Under the pieces are notes generated by a model that was given only the letters and a program-made list of their open reading frames with translations, was not told the origin of the DNA and made no database searches. 64,000 nt of DNA. Source: UBA9732 sp963621975 (GTDB lineage: Bacteria; Spirochaetota; Spirochaetia; Sphaerochaetales; Sphaerochaetaceae). Both the position numbers and the translations under genes were made by a program. Positions within the stretch are counted from its first letter, which is position 1, and each line of letters starts with the position of its first letter. The stretch covers positions 1 through 64,000 of the forward strand of contig CAVFGI010000002.1 of NCBI GenBank assembly GCA_963621975.1, written 5' to 3'. Below, one piece after another: positions 18,512-28,368 of this stretch.

Positions 18512-21500
18512 CTAATCAGAACCATAGAGTTTGAGAATTTCACGAGGTTTTGATCCCCTTGCTGGCCCAATATAACCGGCATCTTCCATTTGCTCTATTA
18601 GATTAGCAGCTCTGTTGTAACCTATATTAAGTCTCCTCTGCAAATAAGAGGCTGAAGCTTCTCCCCTGTCTGAAACAATCTTCCAAGCCTTGGAGAACAT
18701 ATCTTCAGAGGCAGAAGAAATAGCTTCTTCTTCACCATCCTCTTCATCCTCGTCATCCTCAAAATAGGATTCGTCTATGTAGTCAGGTTCACCCTGAGTC
18801 TTTACAAAATTAACCACATCTTCAATTTCAGTATCAATATATGCACCTTGAATTCTTGTTGGAGTTCTAAACTCTGAGCTGTTGTAAAGCATGTCGCCAC
18901 GCCCTAAAAGCTTTTCTGCACCATTAGAATCAATGATGATTCTACTGTTTTGGCTATTAGAAACAGCAAAAGCAATCTGTGTTGGAATATTACTTTTAAT
19001 AATACCAGTAATAACATCTACAGATGGACGCTGTGTTGCCAAGACAAGGTGAATACCGCAGAAACGAGCTAAAGCTGTTATTCTCTTAATTGAAGCCTCA
19101 AGTTCCTTTCCAACAGTCAACATAAGATCTGCAAACTCATCTACAATTACCATGATGTACGGAAGCTTAACTCTTGCCAATTTCTTTTCTACAATCTTCT
19201 CGTTGTATTCTTCAATCTTTTTGGCTCCAACACTTGAGAACAAGGTCATTCTGCGCTCCATCTCTTCTACAATGAAGTTCATGGCTTTCAACGCCTTTTT
19301 AGGCTCCGTAATAACTGGAGTAAGCAAATGAGGAATGCCGTTGTACACAGAAAGCTCAACCATTTTAGGGTCAACCAACAACATCCTAACTTCTTTTGGC
19401 GTCTTAGTAAAAAGAACAGAACAGATAAGGCCATTTATACAAACCGATTTACCCGAGCCAGTAGTTCCTGCAACCAACATGTGAGGTGTTTTAGCCAAAT
19501 CAATGACAATGCTATCTCCCGTAATATTCTTTCCAAGCACCATAGGAATCTTATACGGTCTAGACTTAAGGGCATCCATCATGACATCAAAGCCAATTGT
19601 ATCACGCTTCTTGTTTGGAACTTCAATGCCAATTGCACTCTTACCTGGAATAGGCGCCAAAATACGGACACTTGCCACCGCTAAATTCATGGCAACGTCT
19701 TCTGCATAGTTGGTAACCTTTGAAACCTTAACTCCACGTTGCAAAGCAAGTTCATACAACGTAAATGTAGGTCCATGCTGAATATGAAGTAATTGCGTAC
19801 CAATATTAAAGTCATTGAAGGTATCAACAATTATCTTGCCGTTTGGGTCATTCTCCATATCCCCATAAGTCTCAGTCTCAATCGTATAATGCTTTAACAA
19901 CGACTCAGGAGGGAAATGGTACATGAACTTATCTGCATCCAGCAAGCGAGAATTATTCACATTACTCTTAAGCCCTGCAACACCGGACACGTAATCAATA
20001 TCTGGTTCTTTCTTTTTCTTTTTATCAGATTCACTTGCACTGGCAAAAGCCGCCTTAGATTTCTCAAATTCAGCTTCATCATCTGCATCATCATGGACAA
20101 GCTCTTGAACGTTTTCCTGCACAGGTCTAACTGGCACAAAACTTTGACTGACCCTATTTTGTTCAGCCTTTTCTTGCTCCCTACGCTTCTGTTGCTCCTC
20201 CATCTCATTTTGTGCTCTTAATTCCTCTTCCTTAAACGACGCTCTAGGCACCGCATAAAACTCTTCCCGCTCAGTCATCTCCATCTCCTTTGCAAAGACC
20301 GATTTCTCTGCGTTTTGTGTCACATTATTTTCTGGTTCAATATTATTAAGCTTCTCTGCATTAGCCACAGGTGCGCTTTGAGCAGGTGAGCTTTGGGCTG
20401 ATGTGCTTTGGAATTGCACAGCATATGGATTAATCATTTGAGAAGGAGGGACCTGAGAAACAACAGGAGTTTGTACAGGTCTTTGCATAGGTCTTTGCGC
20501 GGACGTAAAACTATGGAATTCAGGTTGAATCTGATACGGTCTTACATTCTCAATTGGCTCAGTATTGTTCTCCGAGAAATCTCTATAAGAAGAGAAAGTT
20601 TTTTCTGCTTCAGCTTCTTCCGAAAGTCTTTTTATCAAAGTTCTAGGCTTGAATAGACTCTCAAGACGTTTTTTCTCTGCCTCAGCCTCTTTACGAGCCC
20701 GCTCTTCCTCTAGAGCCTTTCTCTTTTGTCGTTCCTCTTCTAGTTTCTTTGCACGCTCCTCTTCAAGTCTTCTCTGTTCTTGAGCCTCTTTCTTTATTTG
20801 AGCTTCTTTTTCAACAACATCATAGATTGAAACACCAGCATGAGGTTTTAATATTGAAGAACTAAGGCTGTTTGGAAACTTGCCAAAATTAGGAACATAA
20901 ACTTCAGTAAGAGCTTTAAGAGCTTCTTTAGACTCAAGAGTAATTTTAGGTTGTTCAACTTCAACTATTTTCTCGACTATTTCCTCTGGTTTTTCATTTA
21001 ACAACTCTTCATTCAACAACTCTTCATTCAACGACTCTGAATCTACTGTGCTTTTTAATGTTTCAACGTTTTCGTTTCTCTTCTGCTTTTTATATTTCTT
21101 ACGTTTAGAACTCCAAACACAAATCAAAAGCAAAAAAGAGACAAAGAAAGAACCAATTGCAATCCATTGATAATAAGGTGGAAGTAAATTTACAATCTCA
21201 AAATCTTTTCCACCTTGAAGATAAGCAGAAAACAAATACAAAGAATAAAAAGCAACCGCTTTTAAGATAAATGACAAAAGGCCTGCGCCAGCAAATGTGG
21301 AGATAAGCACAAGAAAGGAAAAAGCAGCAAGAGGAGCAAGCCCATAAACACTAAGAGAGCCAGTTGGAAAGAAATCCACGTATCTTTCAAAAAGGTTATA
21401 GATACCCTGCATTACAGCATAAGGCAAAGTTCCTTCTTCAAGTGGGATATATGGAAAAGCACATACAGCCATGGTTGGAACAGTCAAGAGAACCACGAGA

Positions 21501-21544
21501 ACAATCCAAAAAATGCTTTTTCTTTTTGCTTTCTTATTTCCCAT
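18512..21544 (-). CDS. ftsK: DNA translocase FtsK/SpoIIIE
   Basis: This 1010-residue DNA pump has about four N-terminal membrane segments (about 10-145). A long linker (about 150-500) is rich in Glu, Lys and Gln, with ELLNEELLNE repeats and a coiled-coil of EEERAKKLEEER type. The motor domain has Walker A GTTGSGKSV near residue 695 and Walker B MVIVDEFADLM. A C-terminal winged-helix gamma domain (AWKIVSDRGEASASYLQRRLNIGYNRAANLI) reads polar DNA motifs. It acts at the division septum to clear the chromosome terminus. GAGGG lies before the ATG. Confidence 0.95.
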   Translation of the reverse strand: MGNKKAKRKSIFWIVLVVLLTVPTMAVCAFPYIPLEEGTLPYAVMQGIYNLFERYVDFFPTGSLSVYGLAPLAAFSFLVLISTFAGAGLLSFILKAVAFYSLYLFSAYLQGGKDFEIVNLLPPYYQWIAIGSFFVSFLLLICVWSSKRKKYKKQKRNENVETLKSTVDSESLNEELLNEELLNEKPEEIVEKIVEVEQPKITLESKEALKALTEVYVPNFGKFPNSLSSSILKPHAGVSIYDVVEKEAQIKKEAQEQRRLEEERAKKLEEERQKRKALEEERARKEAEAEKKRLESLFKPRTLIKRLSEEAEAEKTFSSYRDFSENNTEPIENVRPYQIQPEFHSFTSAQRPMQRPVQTPVVSQVPPSQMINPYAVQFQSTSAQSSPAQSAPVANAEKLNNIEPENNVTQNAEKSVFAKEMEMTEREEFYAVPRASFKEEELRAQNEMEEQQKRREQEKAEQNRVSQSFVPVRPVQENVQELVHDDADDEAEFEKSKAAFASASESDKKKKKEPDIDYVSGVAGLKSNVNNSRLLDADKFMYHFPPESLLKHYTIETETYGDMENDPNGKIIVDTFNDFNIGTQLLHIQHGPTFTLYELALQRGVKVSKVTNYAEDVAMNLAVASVRILAPIPGKSAIGIEVPNKKRDTIGFDVMMDALKSRPYKIPMVLGKNITGDSIVIDLAKTPHMLVAGTTGSGKSVCINGLICSVLFTKTPKEVRMLLVDPKMVELSVYNGIPHLLTPVITEPKKALKAMNFIVEEMERRMTLFSSVGAKKIEEYNEKIVEKKLARVKLPYIMVIVDEFADLMLTVGKELEASIKRITALARFCGIHLVLATQRPSVDVITGIIKSNIPTQIAFAVSNSQNSRIIIDSNGAEKLLGRGDMLYNSSEFRTPTRIQGAYIDTEIEDVVNFVKTQGEPDYIDESYFEDDEDEEDGEEEAISSASEDMFSKAWKIVSDRGEASASYLQRRLNIGYNRAANLIEQMEDAGYIGPARGSKPREILKLYGSD

Positions 21545-21579
21545 ACACCCTCACGCGCGCGATACGGAAAATATAATAA

Positions 21580-21597
21580 CACTTTACTTATAAAGTG
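21580..21597 (-). terminator. Palindromic hairpin between rsmG and ftsK
   Basis: CACTTTA/TAAAGTG arms around a four-base loop form a hairpin just after the rsmG stop. On the minus strand TTATTATATTTT follows. It may be a weak terminator for rsmG or an operator before ftsK. Confidence 0.5.
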
Positions 21598-21609
21598 TCA
21601 CCAAAGCAG

Positions 21610-22311
21610 TTACTTTTTCTCAACAATCATCATCTGACGTTTTGCATTACTGTAGGGCACAGAGTAAGAGGTTACTTTAGTCTTAAAAACTCCGGGAAGA
21701 AGACTTTCAATTGTTTGGATTTCTTGCTCAATATTTTCATCGCTACTCTTATATGCAAAATTTTTTCCATTAGTTTTCAAAATCCTATTCAAATCCAAAA
21801 CAATATCCTTAAATGGCCTGAAAGCCCTAAAAGTTATGACATCGTATTGATTTTGGGCCTCTTTTTGAACCTCTGAAAGATCTTTTTGGAGTACCTGAAC
21901 ATTTTTTGAAAGACCAAGAATTGCAAGAGTATTTCTCAAGAATCCTGCGCGCCTACCCATACGTTCAACAAGTGTAAAATCCCAATCTGGAAAAGCACTT
22001 GCAAGTACAATTCCAGGAAGCCCCGCACCAGAACCCAAGTCTGCTACCTTAAGAGAATTACCAAGTTGATTAACTTCATTAGCTATTAACGGTGCTGGAG
22101 AGAGACAATCAAGAATATGTCTTATAACAAGTTCCCTTCCAGAAGCATTAACAAGGGCATAGGTTGGATTAAAAAGCTCTATTTCATCATAAAATTTAGC
22201 AAGACGTTTAACTAATAGATCAAGAAAATCTTTATTTGCACTATGAGAATTATTATGAGAATAGATTTCTTCAACACCATCTGTTAAAAGTTCAAAAAGA
22301 CTCTCGTTCAC
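21610..22311 (-). CDS. rsmG: 16S rRNA (guanine-N7) methyltransferase RsmG
   Basis: This 233-residue SAM-dependent methyltransferase has motif I VADLGSGAGLPGI, followed by FTLVERMGRRAGFLRN and the region DVITFRAFRPFKDI, all typical of RsmG (GidB), which methylates G527 of 16S rRNA. The start codon is GTG at 22311 with a GGAGG seven bases ahead. It follows mnmG by 24 bp, the classic mnmG-rsmG arrangement, and is probably expressed from the mnmE promoter. Confidence 0.93.
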   Translation of the reverse strand: MNESLFELLTDGVEEIYSHNNSHSANKDFLDLLVKRLAKFYDEIELFNPTYALVNASGRELVIRHILDCLSPAPLIANEVNQLGNSLKVADLGSGAGLPGIVLASAFPDWDFTLVERMGRRAGFLRNTLAILGLSKNVQVLQKDLSEVQKEAQNQYDVITFRAFRPFKDIVLDLNRILKTNGKNFAYKSSDENIEQEIQTIESLLPGVFKTKVTSYSVPYSNAKRQMMIVEKK

Positions 22312-22335
22312 AGTTCCTCCAAGTCAAGTGAGCAA

Positions 22336-24141
22336 TCACTTCTTTAAGTAAACCAATAAAACAGTAATATCGCTCACTCTAACACCCGATATTCTTGAGG
22401 CCTGTCCCACAGAAGAAGGTTTAATAAGCTTAAACTTTTCACGAGACTCAGATGAAATTCCCTCTACCTTGTCATAATCAAAATCTTCTGGAATAAGAAT
22501 ACTTTCCAATTTAGCAAAGCGGTCTACTTGTTTATCCTGGCGTCTAATATAACCATCATATTTAATCTTTAGCTCAAGCTGAAGTCTAACACTCTTTGGA
22601 AAATCTGCAATTTCAGGAATCACAGCCTCAAGGTCATCCATACTAACCTCTGGCCTTTTTAGACTTTCAAGAGCATTAACATTTAAGTAGCCTCTGTGTT
22701 TAATTAAATCCTGAAGACTTTCCATTTGACTTGTTTTTTTCTCTAAAAGAGCAAGTCTTTCATCTGTAGCAAGACCAACAGCGTGACCCTTGGCTGTAAG
22801 TCTTTCATCGGCAGTATCATGACGAAGATTCAATCTATATTCAGCCCTACTTGTAAACATTCTATATGGTTCTTTTGTCCCCTTAGTTACAAGATCATCA
22901 ATGAGAACACCAATATAGGCTTCAGTTCTGTCTAAGATTAAAGGAGCTTCTCCTTTAAGCTTTTGGCAAGCATTGATACCGGCCATAAGGCCTTGACAAG
23001 CAGCCTCTTCATAACCACTGGTACCATTAGTCTGGCCTGCAACAAAAAGACCTTCAATTACTTTTGACTCGAGAGATTGTTTAAGTTGTTGTGGGTTTAA
23101 ATAATCATATTCAACAGCATAAGCCGGACGCATAATGACGGCATCTTCTAGCCCTGCAATCGAGTGAATTATACTGTGTTGAACATCTTCAGGAAGAGAT
23201 GTAGATAGTCCGTTAAGATACATCTCACCTGTTCCAATACCTTCCGGTTCAACAAATATTTGATGCCTATTTCTATCAGGAAACCGCACAACTTTGTCTT
23301 CAATGGACGGACAGTATCTAGGCCCCTTACCCACAATCTTTCCACCATAAAGAGGGGAACGGTGCATATTAGCTCTAATCACATTATGAGTATTCTCATT
23401 TGTATAGGTAATCCAACAAGGAACCATTGGTCTATTAAGTGTTTCATGCATAAAACTAAATGGAACAATCTCTTCATCTCCGTCTTGACGCTCCATTTCC
23501 TCAAAATGCAAGCTACTTTTCAAAACTCTTGCAGGCGTTCCAGTTTTGAGCCTTCCAACATTAAAACCTTTTTCTCTCAAAGCATCTCCAAGACCAAGAG
23601 CAGCCTCTTCCCCAAGACGTCCTGCACTATGATCATATTCTCCAATAAAAATACGTCCATTCATGAAGGTTCCTGTGGTAAGAACTACAGTTTTTGCACT
23701 TATTTCCCATCCTCGTTGAGTCTTTACACCACAAATTTTAGGAATACTTGTTCCGTTCTGTTCTGTCAAAAGATCAACAACCGTATCCATAAACAAATTT
23801 AAATTGCTTTGAGATTCCAAAGTTTCCTTTGCAAGACGACTATAGGAAAATTTATCGGCCTGCGCTCTTGGAGATTGAACAGCAGGACCGCGTCTGCGGT
23901 TTAGTATTCTAAATTGAATCATTGTTTGGTCTATGAGTAGACCCATTTGTCCACCTAAGGCATCGGTCTCTCTGACTAGATTTCCCTTAGCTAGGCCACC
24001 TATGGCTGGATTGCAAGAAAGGCGTCCTATTGCATCTAGACTTTGTGTCACAAGTAGCGTTTTAAAGCCAATTCTGGCACAGGCAAGGCATGCCTCAATA
24101 CCAGCATGTCCGCCACCAACAACTACAACATCATAATCCAT
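22336..24141 (-). CDS. mnmG: tRNA uridine-5-carboxymethylaminomethyl modification enzyme MnmG
   Basis: This 601-residue FAD protein has the N-terminal dinucleotide motif DVVVVGGGHAGIEACLA, the GidA signatures GPRYCPSIEDKVVRF and GQTNGTSGYEEAACQGLMAG, and the C-terminal helical domain that binds MnmE and tRNA. With MnmE it adds the (carboxymethyl)aminomethyl group at wobble uridine 34. A GGAG precedes the ATG, and the gene lies 17 bp after mnmE. Confidence 0.96.
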   Translation of the reverse strand: MDYDVVVVGGGHAGIEACLACARIGFKTLLVTQSLDAIGRLSCNPAIGGLAKGNLVRETDALGGQMGLLIDQTMIQFRILNRRRGPAVQSPRAQADKFSYSRLAKETLESQSNLNLFMDTVVDLLTEQNGTSIPKICGVKTQRGWEISAKTVVLTTGTFMNGRIFIGEYDHSAGRLGEEAALGLGDALREKGFNVGRLKTGTPARVLKSSLHFEEMERQDGDEEIVPFSFMHETLNRPMVPCWITYTNENTHNVIRANMHRSPLYGGKIVGKGPRYCPSIEDKVVRFPDRNRHQIFVEPEGIGTGEMYLNGLSTSLPEDVQHSIIHSIAGLEDAVIMRPAYAVEYDYLNPQQLKQSLESKVIEGLFVAGQTNGTSGYEEAACQGLMAGINACQKLKGEAPLILDRTEAYIGVLIDDLVTKGTKEPYRMFTSRAEYRLNLRHDTADERLTAKGHAVGLATDERLALLEKKTSQMESLQDLIKHRGYLNVNALESLKRPEVSMDDLEAVIPEIADFPKSVRLQLELKIKYDGYIRRQDKQVDRFAKLESILIPEDFDYDKVEGISSESREKFKLIKPSSVGQASRISGVRVSDITVLLVYLKK

Positions 24142-24158
24142 AATTCTATTTACTCCAA

Positions 24159-25523
24159 TTATTTACCAACACAAAATGTTCCAAAAATCTTGTCTAGAAT
24201 ATCGTCAGTTGTAACCTCTCCAGTAAGCTCTCCTAAAGCTTCAAGGGCCTCTTGAATATCCATAGAGACAATATCCAAAGGAAGATTAATATCCAAGGCC
24301 ATCTTAGCAGCATTAAGAGATTCAATGCATCGTTCAAGATTCTCTTTTTGTCTCTGGCTTTGGATAACTAAAGTTTCATCTCCAGTTTGAGAAATATCTT
24401 GAGTTAAAACTTCACCAATTCTAGAACAAAGTTCATCAAAACCCTCGCCCGTGATACAAGAAAGCTGCACAACTCCGTTTGAGGGAGCTCTTGTTGGATC
24501 TAAATCATGTTTACTTTCCACACTAATACAACGAGGATCAGAAAGTAACGGTTCAGTAGAGTCTTCGTACCATCCAGCAGGCTCTTTCATATAGACAATG
24601 ACATCTGCAGCGTCTAAAAGTGAACGAGAACGCTTCATTCCTTCAAGTTCAACTTCATCAACATGAACCTGAGAAGCTTCTCTAAAACCTGCAGTGTCAT
24701 AAAGTCTAACTGGAATTCCTCCAATGTTGCACTGAGCTTCTATAAAATCCCTTGTAGTTCCCTTAGTAGAACTTACAATTGAACGCTCCTCTTTTAAGAA
24801 AAAGTTAAACAGAGAACTCTTTCCTGCATTGGAAGGGCCAGCCAAAACAACACGAGCACCTTGTGAATAAAGTCTTCCAGCTTTGTAAGAAAGCTTAATT
24901 TTATTAAGATCTGCAATGGCCCTATTCAATTCATCAATAGGAAAATCTAAGTTCTCGCCTATCTCATCTTCTGAATAATCAAGCTGAACTTCCACAGTAC
25001 TCATAACAGACAAAAGAATATCCTTAATCTGGACTATGCGATTAAAAAGTGAACCATTAAGCCGGTTTAAGGCCATTATTTGACCAATTCTTCCCTGCGA
25101 ATCAATCAACTCCTCAACGGCCTCTGCACGAGTTAAATCCATCTTCTCATGCAAGAAAGCCCTAAGCGTAAATTCTCCTGGAAATGCTTTTCTAAAACCC
25201 AGCCTTGACATTAAACCTAATACTGCGTTAATTACTTGTAGTCCGCCATGACAAGAAACTTCTAGAGATTCTTCTCCAGTATAACCGTGGCCGTTCTTAT
25301 AAACAGTAATTACAACCTCGTCTATTGGCTCTCCAGTTAAGTCCTTCAAGTGTCCAAATACAGCAGTATTTGATGAGCATTTTTTTATCTTACCATAAGA
25401 AGAAAAAACGGGCCTTAAAGCCTCAATACACCCTGTTCCACTTATGCGAACAACAGCAATAGCGCTCTTTCCCCACGGGGTTGCTAGAGCAAAAATAATG
25501 TCATCAGTATCATATGAATTCAT
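24159..25523 (-). CDS. mnmE: tRNA modification GTPase MnmE
   Basis: This 454-residue GTPase has the N-terminal tetrahydrofolate-binding domain (IFALATPWGKSAIAVVRISG), a central helical domain and a G domain with GPSNAGKSSLFN, DTAGFRE and a C-terminal FCVGK tail carrying the conserved Cys. It is MnmG's partner. A -10 box TATACT lies exactly 7 nt before the ATG and no ribosome site is present, which suggests a leaderless transcript for the mnmE-mnmG-rsmG operon. Confidence 0.96.
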   Translation of the reverse strand: MNSYDTDDIIFALATPWGKSAIAVVRISGTGCIEALRPVFSSYGKIKKCSSNTAVFGHLKDLTGEPIDEVVITVYKNGHGYTGEESLEVSCHGGLQVINAVLGLMSRLGFRKAFPGEFTLRAFLHEKMDLTRAEAVEELIDSQGRIGQIMALNRLNGSLFNRIVQIKDILLSVMSTVEVQLDYSEDEIGENLDFPIDELNRAIADLNKIKLSYKAGRLYSQGARVVLAGPSNAGKSSLFNFFLKEERSIVSSTKGTTRDFIEAQCNIGGIPVRLYDTAGFREASQVHVDEVELEGMKRSRSLLDAADVIVYMKEPAGWYEDSTEPLLSDPRCISVESKHDLDPTRAPSNGVVQLSCITGEGFDELCSRIGEVLTQDISQTGDETLVIQSQRQKENLERCIESLNAAKMALDINLPLDIVSMDIQEALEALGELTGEVTTDDILDKIFGTFCVGK

Positions 25524-25530
25524 AGCTTGC

Positions 25531-25559
25531 AGTATAACGAATTACCCTACTTCTATCTA
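25531..25559 (-). promoter_or_regulatory. mnmE promoter, predicted leaderless
   Basis: On the minus strand TAGATA (25554-25559), a 17-bp spacer and TATACT (25531-25536) are followed by 7 nt and the mnmE ATG. The -35 is a 4/6 match. No ribosome site lies between the -10 box and the start. Confidence 0.5.
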
Positions 25560-25574
25560 CTTCTATCTACTTCC
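25551..25574. repeat. 10-bp tandem repeat in the mnmE/epmA intergenic region
   Basis: The ten-base unit ttctatctac occurs twice in tandem and then partially a third time. It lies between the divergent mnmE and epmA start sites and overlaps the mnmE -35 region. Confidence 0.7.
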
Positions 25575-25593
25575 AATCTGAAGCTTAAAACAT

Positions 25594-25599
25594 TAGAAT
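25594..25599 (+). promoter_or_regulatory. Putative epmA -10 box 7 nt before the ATG
   Basis: TAGAAT is followed by exactly 7 nt and the ATG at 25607; no Shine-Dalgarno is present. The -35 region (TTCCAA) is weak. Confidence 0.35.
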
Positions 25600-25606
25600 C
25601 ATGATC

Positions 25607-26584
25607 ATGAATTCAAAATTTACAATAGCAAAAAAAAGAAGTGAACTTTACAAAGCAATCAGAAGTTTCTTTGACAAAAAAGGATATTTAGAAGTAGAAA
25701 CTCCTACGCTGTCACCGGATTTAATTCCAGAAGCCACAATTGATAATTTTGCAACTATTTTCATTAATGAATTTCAAGGCAGTAGGGAGCTATACATGAT
25801 ACCAAGTCCTGAAATTTTCATGAAAAAACTCATTGCTCAGGGAAGTGGATCCTTGTATCAAATATCCAAATGCTTTAGAAATTGTGAGCAACTTGGAGAA
25901 ATCCATAATCCCGAGTTCTCAATGCTTGAGTATTACACTGTAGACTATGATGAAAAAGATTCAATTTCACTTACAGAAGAATTCCTTAAAGAAACTGCTC
26001 TTGAAGGTTGTCCCAAAAGCGTTCTTGAGTCATTTGAAATCCTAAGTGTTCACGATGCCATAGAGAAATATGCCAACGGAATAGACTTAGACGAATTGCA
26101 AAATCCAAAAGACTTAAGAAAGCAAGCAGAAAAGCTAGGGTTACTAATTCCAGGACCTGAAAGTTGGGACGACACCTTTAACAGAATTTTTATCAACTTT
26201 GTTGAGCCCAACCTTCCAACAAATCACCCCGTATGTCTAATTGATTATCCAAAACAAATTGAATGTTTGGCGGAACAAAAAGGCAACTACAGACGTCGTT
26301 GGGAGTTATACATAAACGGCATTGAAATAGCAAACTGTTACTTAGAAGAACAAAATGTTCAAACCATAAAAGATTACTATTCAAAAGAATATCAAAAACT
26401 TCTTGCAATAAGAACAGACAACGGAAAAGTAATTCCTGATGTTGATAATGCTTTTGCCAACATCTTCAAAACATTTCCAAAATGCTCTGGTGTTGCCATT
26501 GGTCTAGACAGATTACTCATGGTAGAAACAGGAATCACAGACATCAATGATACCCTATTATTTCCCTTCCAAACATTCTATTGA
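25607..26584 (+). CDS. epmA: EF-P lysine ligase EpmA (PoxA/GenX)
   Basis: This 325-residue protein is a class II lysyl-tRNA synthetase catalytic core without the anticodon-binding domain, as in EpmA. Class II motifs are visible: VETPTLSPDLIPEA, the motif 2 region YQISKCFRNCEQLGEIHNPEFSMLEYY, and motif 3 GVAIGLDRLLMVETG. It should attach (R)-beta-lysine to a lysine of EF-P. The ATG at 25607 fits the promoter spacing; one at 25601 is also in frame. Its neighbours efp and epmB complete the pathway. Confidence 0.93.
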   Translation: MNSKFTIAKKRSELYKAIRSFFDKKGYLEVETPTLSPDLIPEATIDNFATIFINEFQGSRELYMIPSPEIFMKKLIAQGSGSLYQISKCFRNCEQLGEIHNPEFSMLEYYTVDYDEKDSISLTEEFLKETALEGCPKSVLESFEILSVHDAIEKYANGIDLDELQNPKDLRKQAEKLGLLIPGPESWDDTFNRIFINFVEPNLPTNHPVCLIDYPKQIECLAEQKGNYRRRWELYINGIEIANCYLEEQNVQTIKDYYSKEYQKLLAIRTDNGKVIPDVDNAFANIFKTFPKCSGVAIGLDRLLMVETGITDINDTLLFPFQTFY

Positions 26585-26673
26585 TTAAACGTATTATTTA
26601 GTGATAACATGACTTCGCTATAAACGCTATAAATTCTATTGTAATTCTATTCGTACACAAGAGGTGATTAACT

Positions 26674-27237
26674 ATGATCAAAGCTGGACAGATTGATAAA
26701 GGTACAGCATTGTTAATTAAGGGTCAGCCATTTATTTGTATTGACCGTGAATTTGTAAACCCAGGAAAAGGTTCTGCATTTGTTAGACTTAAGCTTAAGA
26801 GCCCTTCAACTGGTCAAGTTCTTCAAGAGACAATGAAGAGCCAAGATAACGCAGAAGATATCAATGTTGAAATGATGGATTTCCAGTACACATACAATGA
26901 TGGTGAAAACTTCCACATGATGAATGTTGATACATATGAAGAACTTGAAGTTGCAATGGCAAACTTCCCAGATTATCAATATCTCATGAAGGACGGTGAA
27001 ACCTACAGATGTACCGTTTATGCAGATGAAATTCTTGACATCCAAATTCCTTCAAAGGTTGTTTATCTTGTTGCAGAAGCTGAAGAAGCAATCAAAGGCG
27101 ATACTGTTCAGGGTGCAACCAAGTATGTCACAACAGAAACAGGTCTCAGAGTTAGAGTTCCAATCTTCATCAAGCAAGGTGAAAAGATTCGTGTAAACAC
27201 AGAGACAAAGGAATATCTAGAAAGAGTCAATAGCTAA
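26674..27237 (+). CDS. efp: Translation elongation factor P
   Basis: This 187-residue EF-P has the usual three beta-barrel domains. The tip loop reads NPGKGSAF with Lys32 at the position that EpmA modifies in other bacteria. EF-P relieves ribosome stalling at polyproline stretches, and beta-lysylation boosts this. An AGAGGTGAT ribosome site precedes the ATG. A good terminator follows, so efp is probably transcribed separately from epmB. Confidence 0.96.
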   Translation: MIKAGQIDKGTALLIKGQPFICIDREFVNPGKGSAFVRLKLKSPSTGQVLQETMKSQDNAEDINVEMMDFQYTYNDGENFHMMNVDTYEELEVAMANFPDYQYLMKDGETYRCTVYADEILDIQIPSKVVYLVAEAEEAIKGDTVQGATKYVTTETGLRVRVPIFIKQGEKIRVNTETKEYLERVNS

Positions 27238-27261
27238 TTGATTTCTAGAAGTTGGGTTTAG

Positions 27262-27293
27262 GGCTGTTGCAAATGCGACAGCCTTAATTATTA
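27262..27293 (+). terminator. Intrinsic terminator after efp
   Basis: A 9-pair stem (GGCTGTTGC with GCGACAGCC, one G-T pair) with loop AAAT is followed by TTAATTATTATT. It lies 25 bp after the efp stop. Confidence 0.75.
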
Positions 27294-27320
27294 TTGGGGT
27301 ATTATTGGGGTATATAAATA

Positions 27321-28364
27321 ATGAAAGACATCCATACCATAGATGAGCTTAAAAAATATCTGAATCTCACAGAAGAGGAATTAGCATGGAAAGAAAGCCC
27401 AATTAGCGTCCCTCTAAGCATAACAGCACATTATTTAGACCTAATTGACAAAAACGACCCAACAGATCCCCTAAGACGACAAGTAGTCCCAACCTCAAAG
27501 GAAAACTTGCAAAGTAACACGGAATCAGACGATCCCCTTGAAGAAGTTTCCCACAGCAAAACACAGCGCCTCATTCACAGATATACCAACCGCGTTGCCT
27601 TTTTGGCCACAGATCTCTGTCCCATGTACTGTAGGCACTGCTTTAGACGTCGTTTTACGGGTAACCTTATGGGCCCTGCCAGCAAGGAAGATATCCAAGA
27701 AGCAGCAAACTATCTTGCACAGCACCCAGAAATCAAGGAAATACTCATCACCGGAGGAGACCCTTTAACTCTATCCAACGAGCAGCTAGACTTTCTTATC
27801 ACAACTCTACGCAATGCAAGTCCACACTTAATAATTCGCCTATGCACGAGATACCCAGTCTCACAACCATCTCGCATCACACAAGAGCTGGTTGATATGC
27901 TCAAAAAACACAACAGCGCCCCATTTTATCTACTCACACAATTCAACCACCCACGCGAAATCACGCAAGAAAGCGTCCACGCCGTTTCTCTTTTTGTAGA
28001 TGCAGGAATCCCCGCCCTCAACCAGACAGTGCTACTTCGCAATGTAAACGACAATCCCGATACCCTTGAAAAGCTTTGCAACGACCTACTGTTCAACAGA
28101 ATTAAGCCATACTATCTCTTTCAAGGTGATATGGTCACTGGAACTGCAGACTTTAGAGTTCCACTAAGACGTGGAATGGAAATAGAAAAAGAATTAAGAC
28201 GCAGGCTCTCTGGCCTTGCAATGCCAAACTATTGTGCAGACCTTCCACAAGGAGGCGGAAAGGTTCCACTTTGTGGATCTTATATAGAAGAAGAGCCCAA
28301 AGAAGAAAAAGGGTCCTGGAAAATCAGGACCCTTGACGGTGACTTTAGAATCTTAACAGATTAG
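27321..28364 (+). CDS. epmB: EF-P beta-lysylation protein EpmB (lysine 2,3-aminomutase)
   Basis: This 347-residue radical SAM enzyme has CX3CX2C in CPMYCRHC (Cys100, Cys104, Cys107), a GGDPLTL motif and the PLP lysine in the QGGGKVPL block near residue 314. At 347 residues it matches EpmB rather than the longer catabolic KamA. It should convert (S)-alpha-lysine to (R)-beta-lysine for EpmA. Its place directly after epmA and efp supports this. Confidence 0.88.
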   Translation: MKDIHTIDELKKYLNLTEEELAWKESPISVPLSITAHYLDLIDKNDPTDPLRRQVVPTSKENLQSNTESDDPLEEVSHSKTQRLIHRYTNRVAFLATDLCPMYCRHCFRRRFTGNLMGPASKEDIQEAANYLAQHPEIKEILITGGDPLTLSNEQLDFLITTLRNASPHLIIRLCTRYPVSQPSRITQELVDMLKKHNSAPFYLLTQFNHPREITQESVHAVSLFVDAGIPALNQTVLLRNVNDNPDTLEKLCNDLLFNRIKPYYLFQGDMVTGTADFRVPLRRGMEIEKELRRRLSGLAMPNYCADLPQGGGKVPLCGSYIEEEPKEEKGSWKIRTLDGDFRILTD

Positions 28365-28368
28365 TCTA

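Noticed and set aside
23260..23802. 180-residue plus-strand reading frame inside mnmG.
   Set aside because: It has Cys, Asn and Ser-rich composition typical of antisense frames, and mnmG is intact on the other strand.
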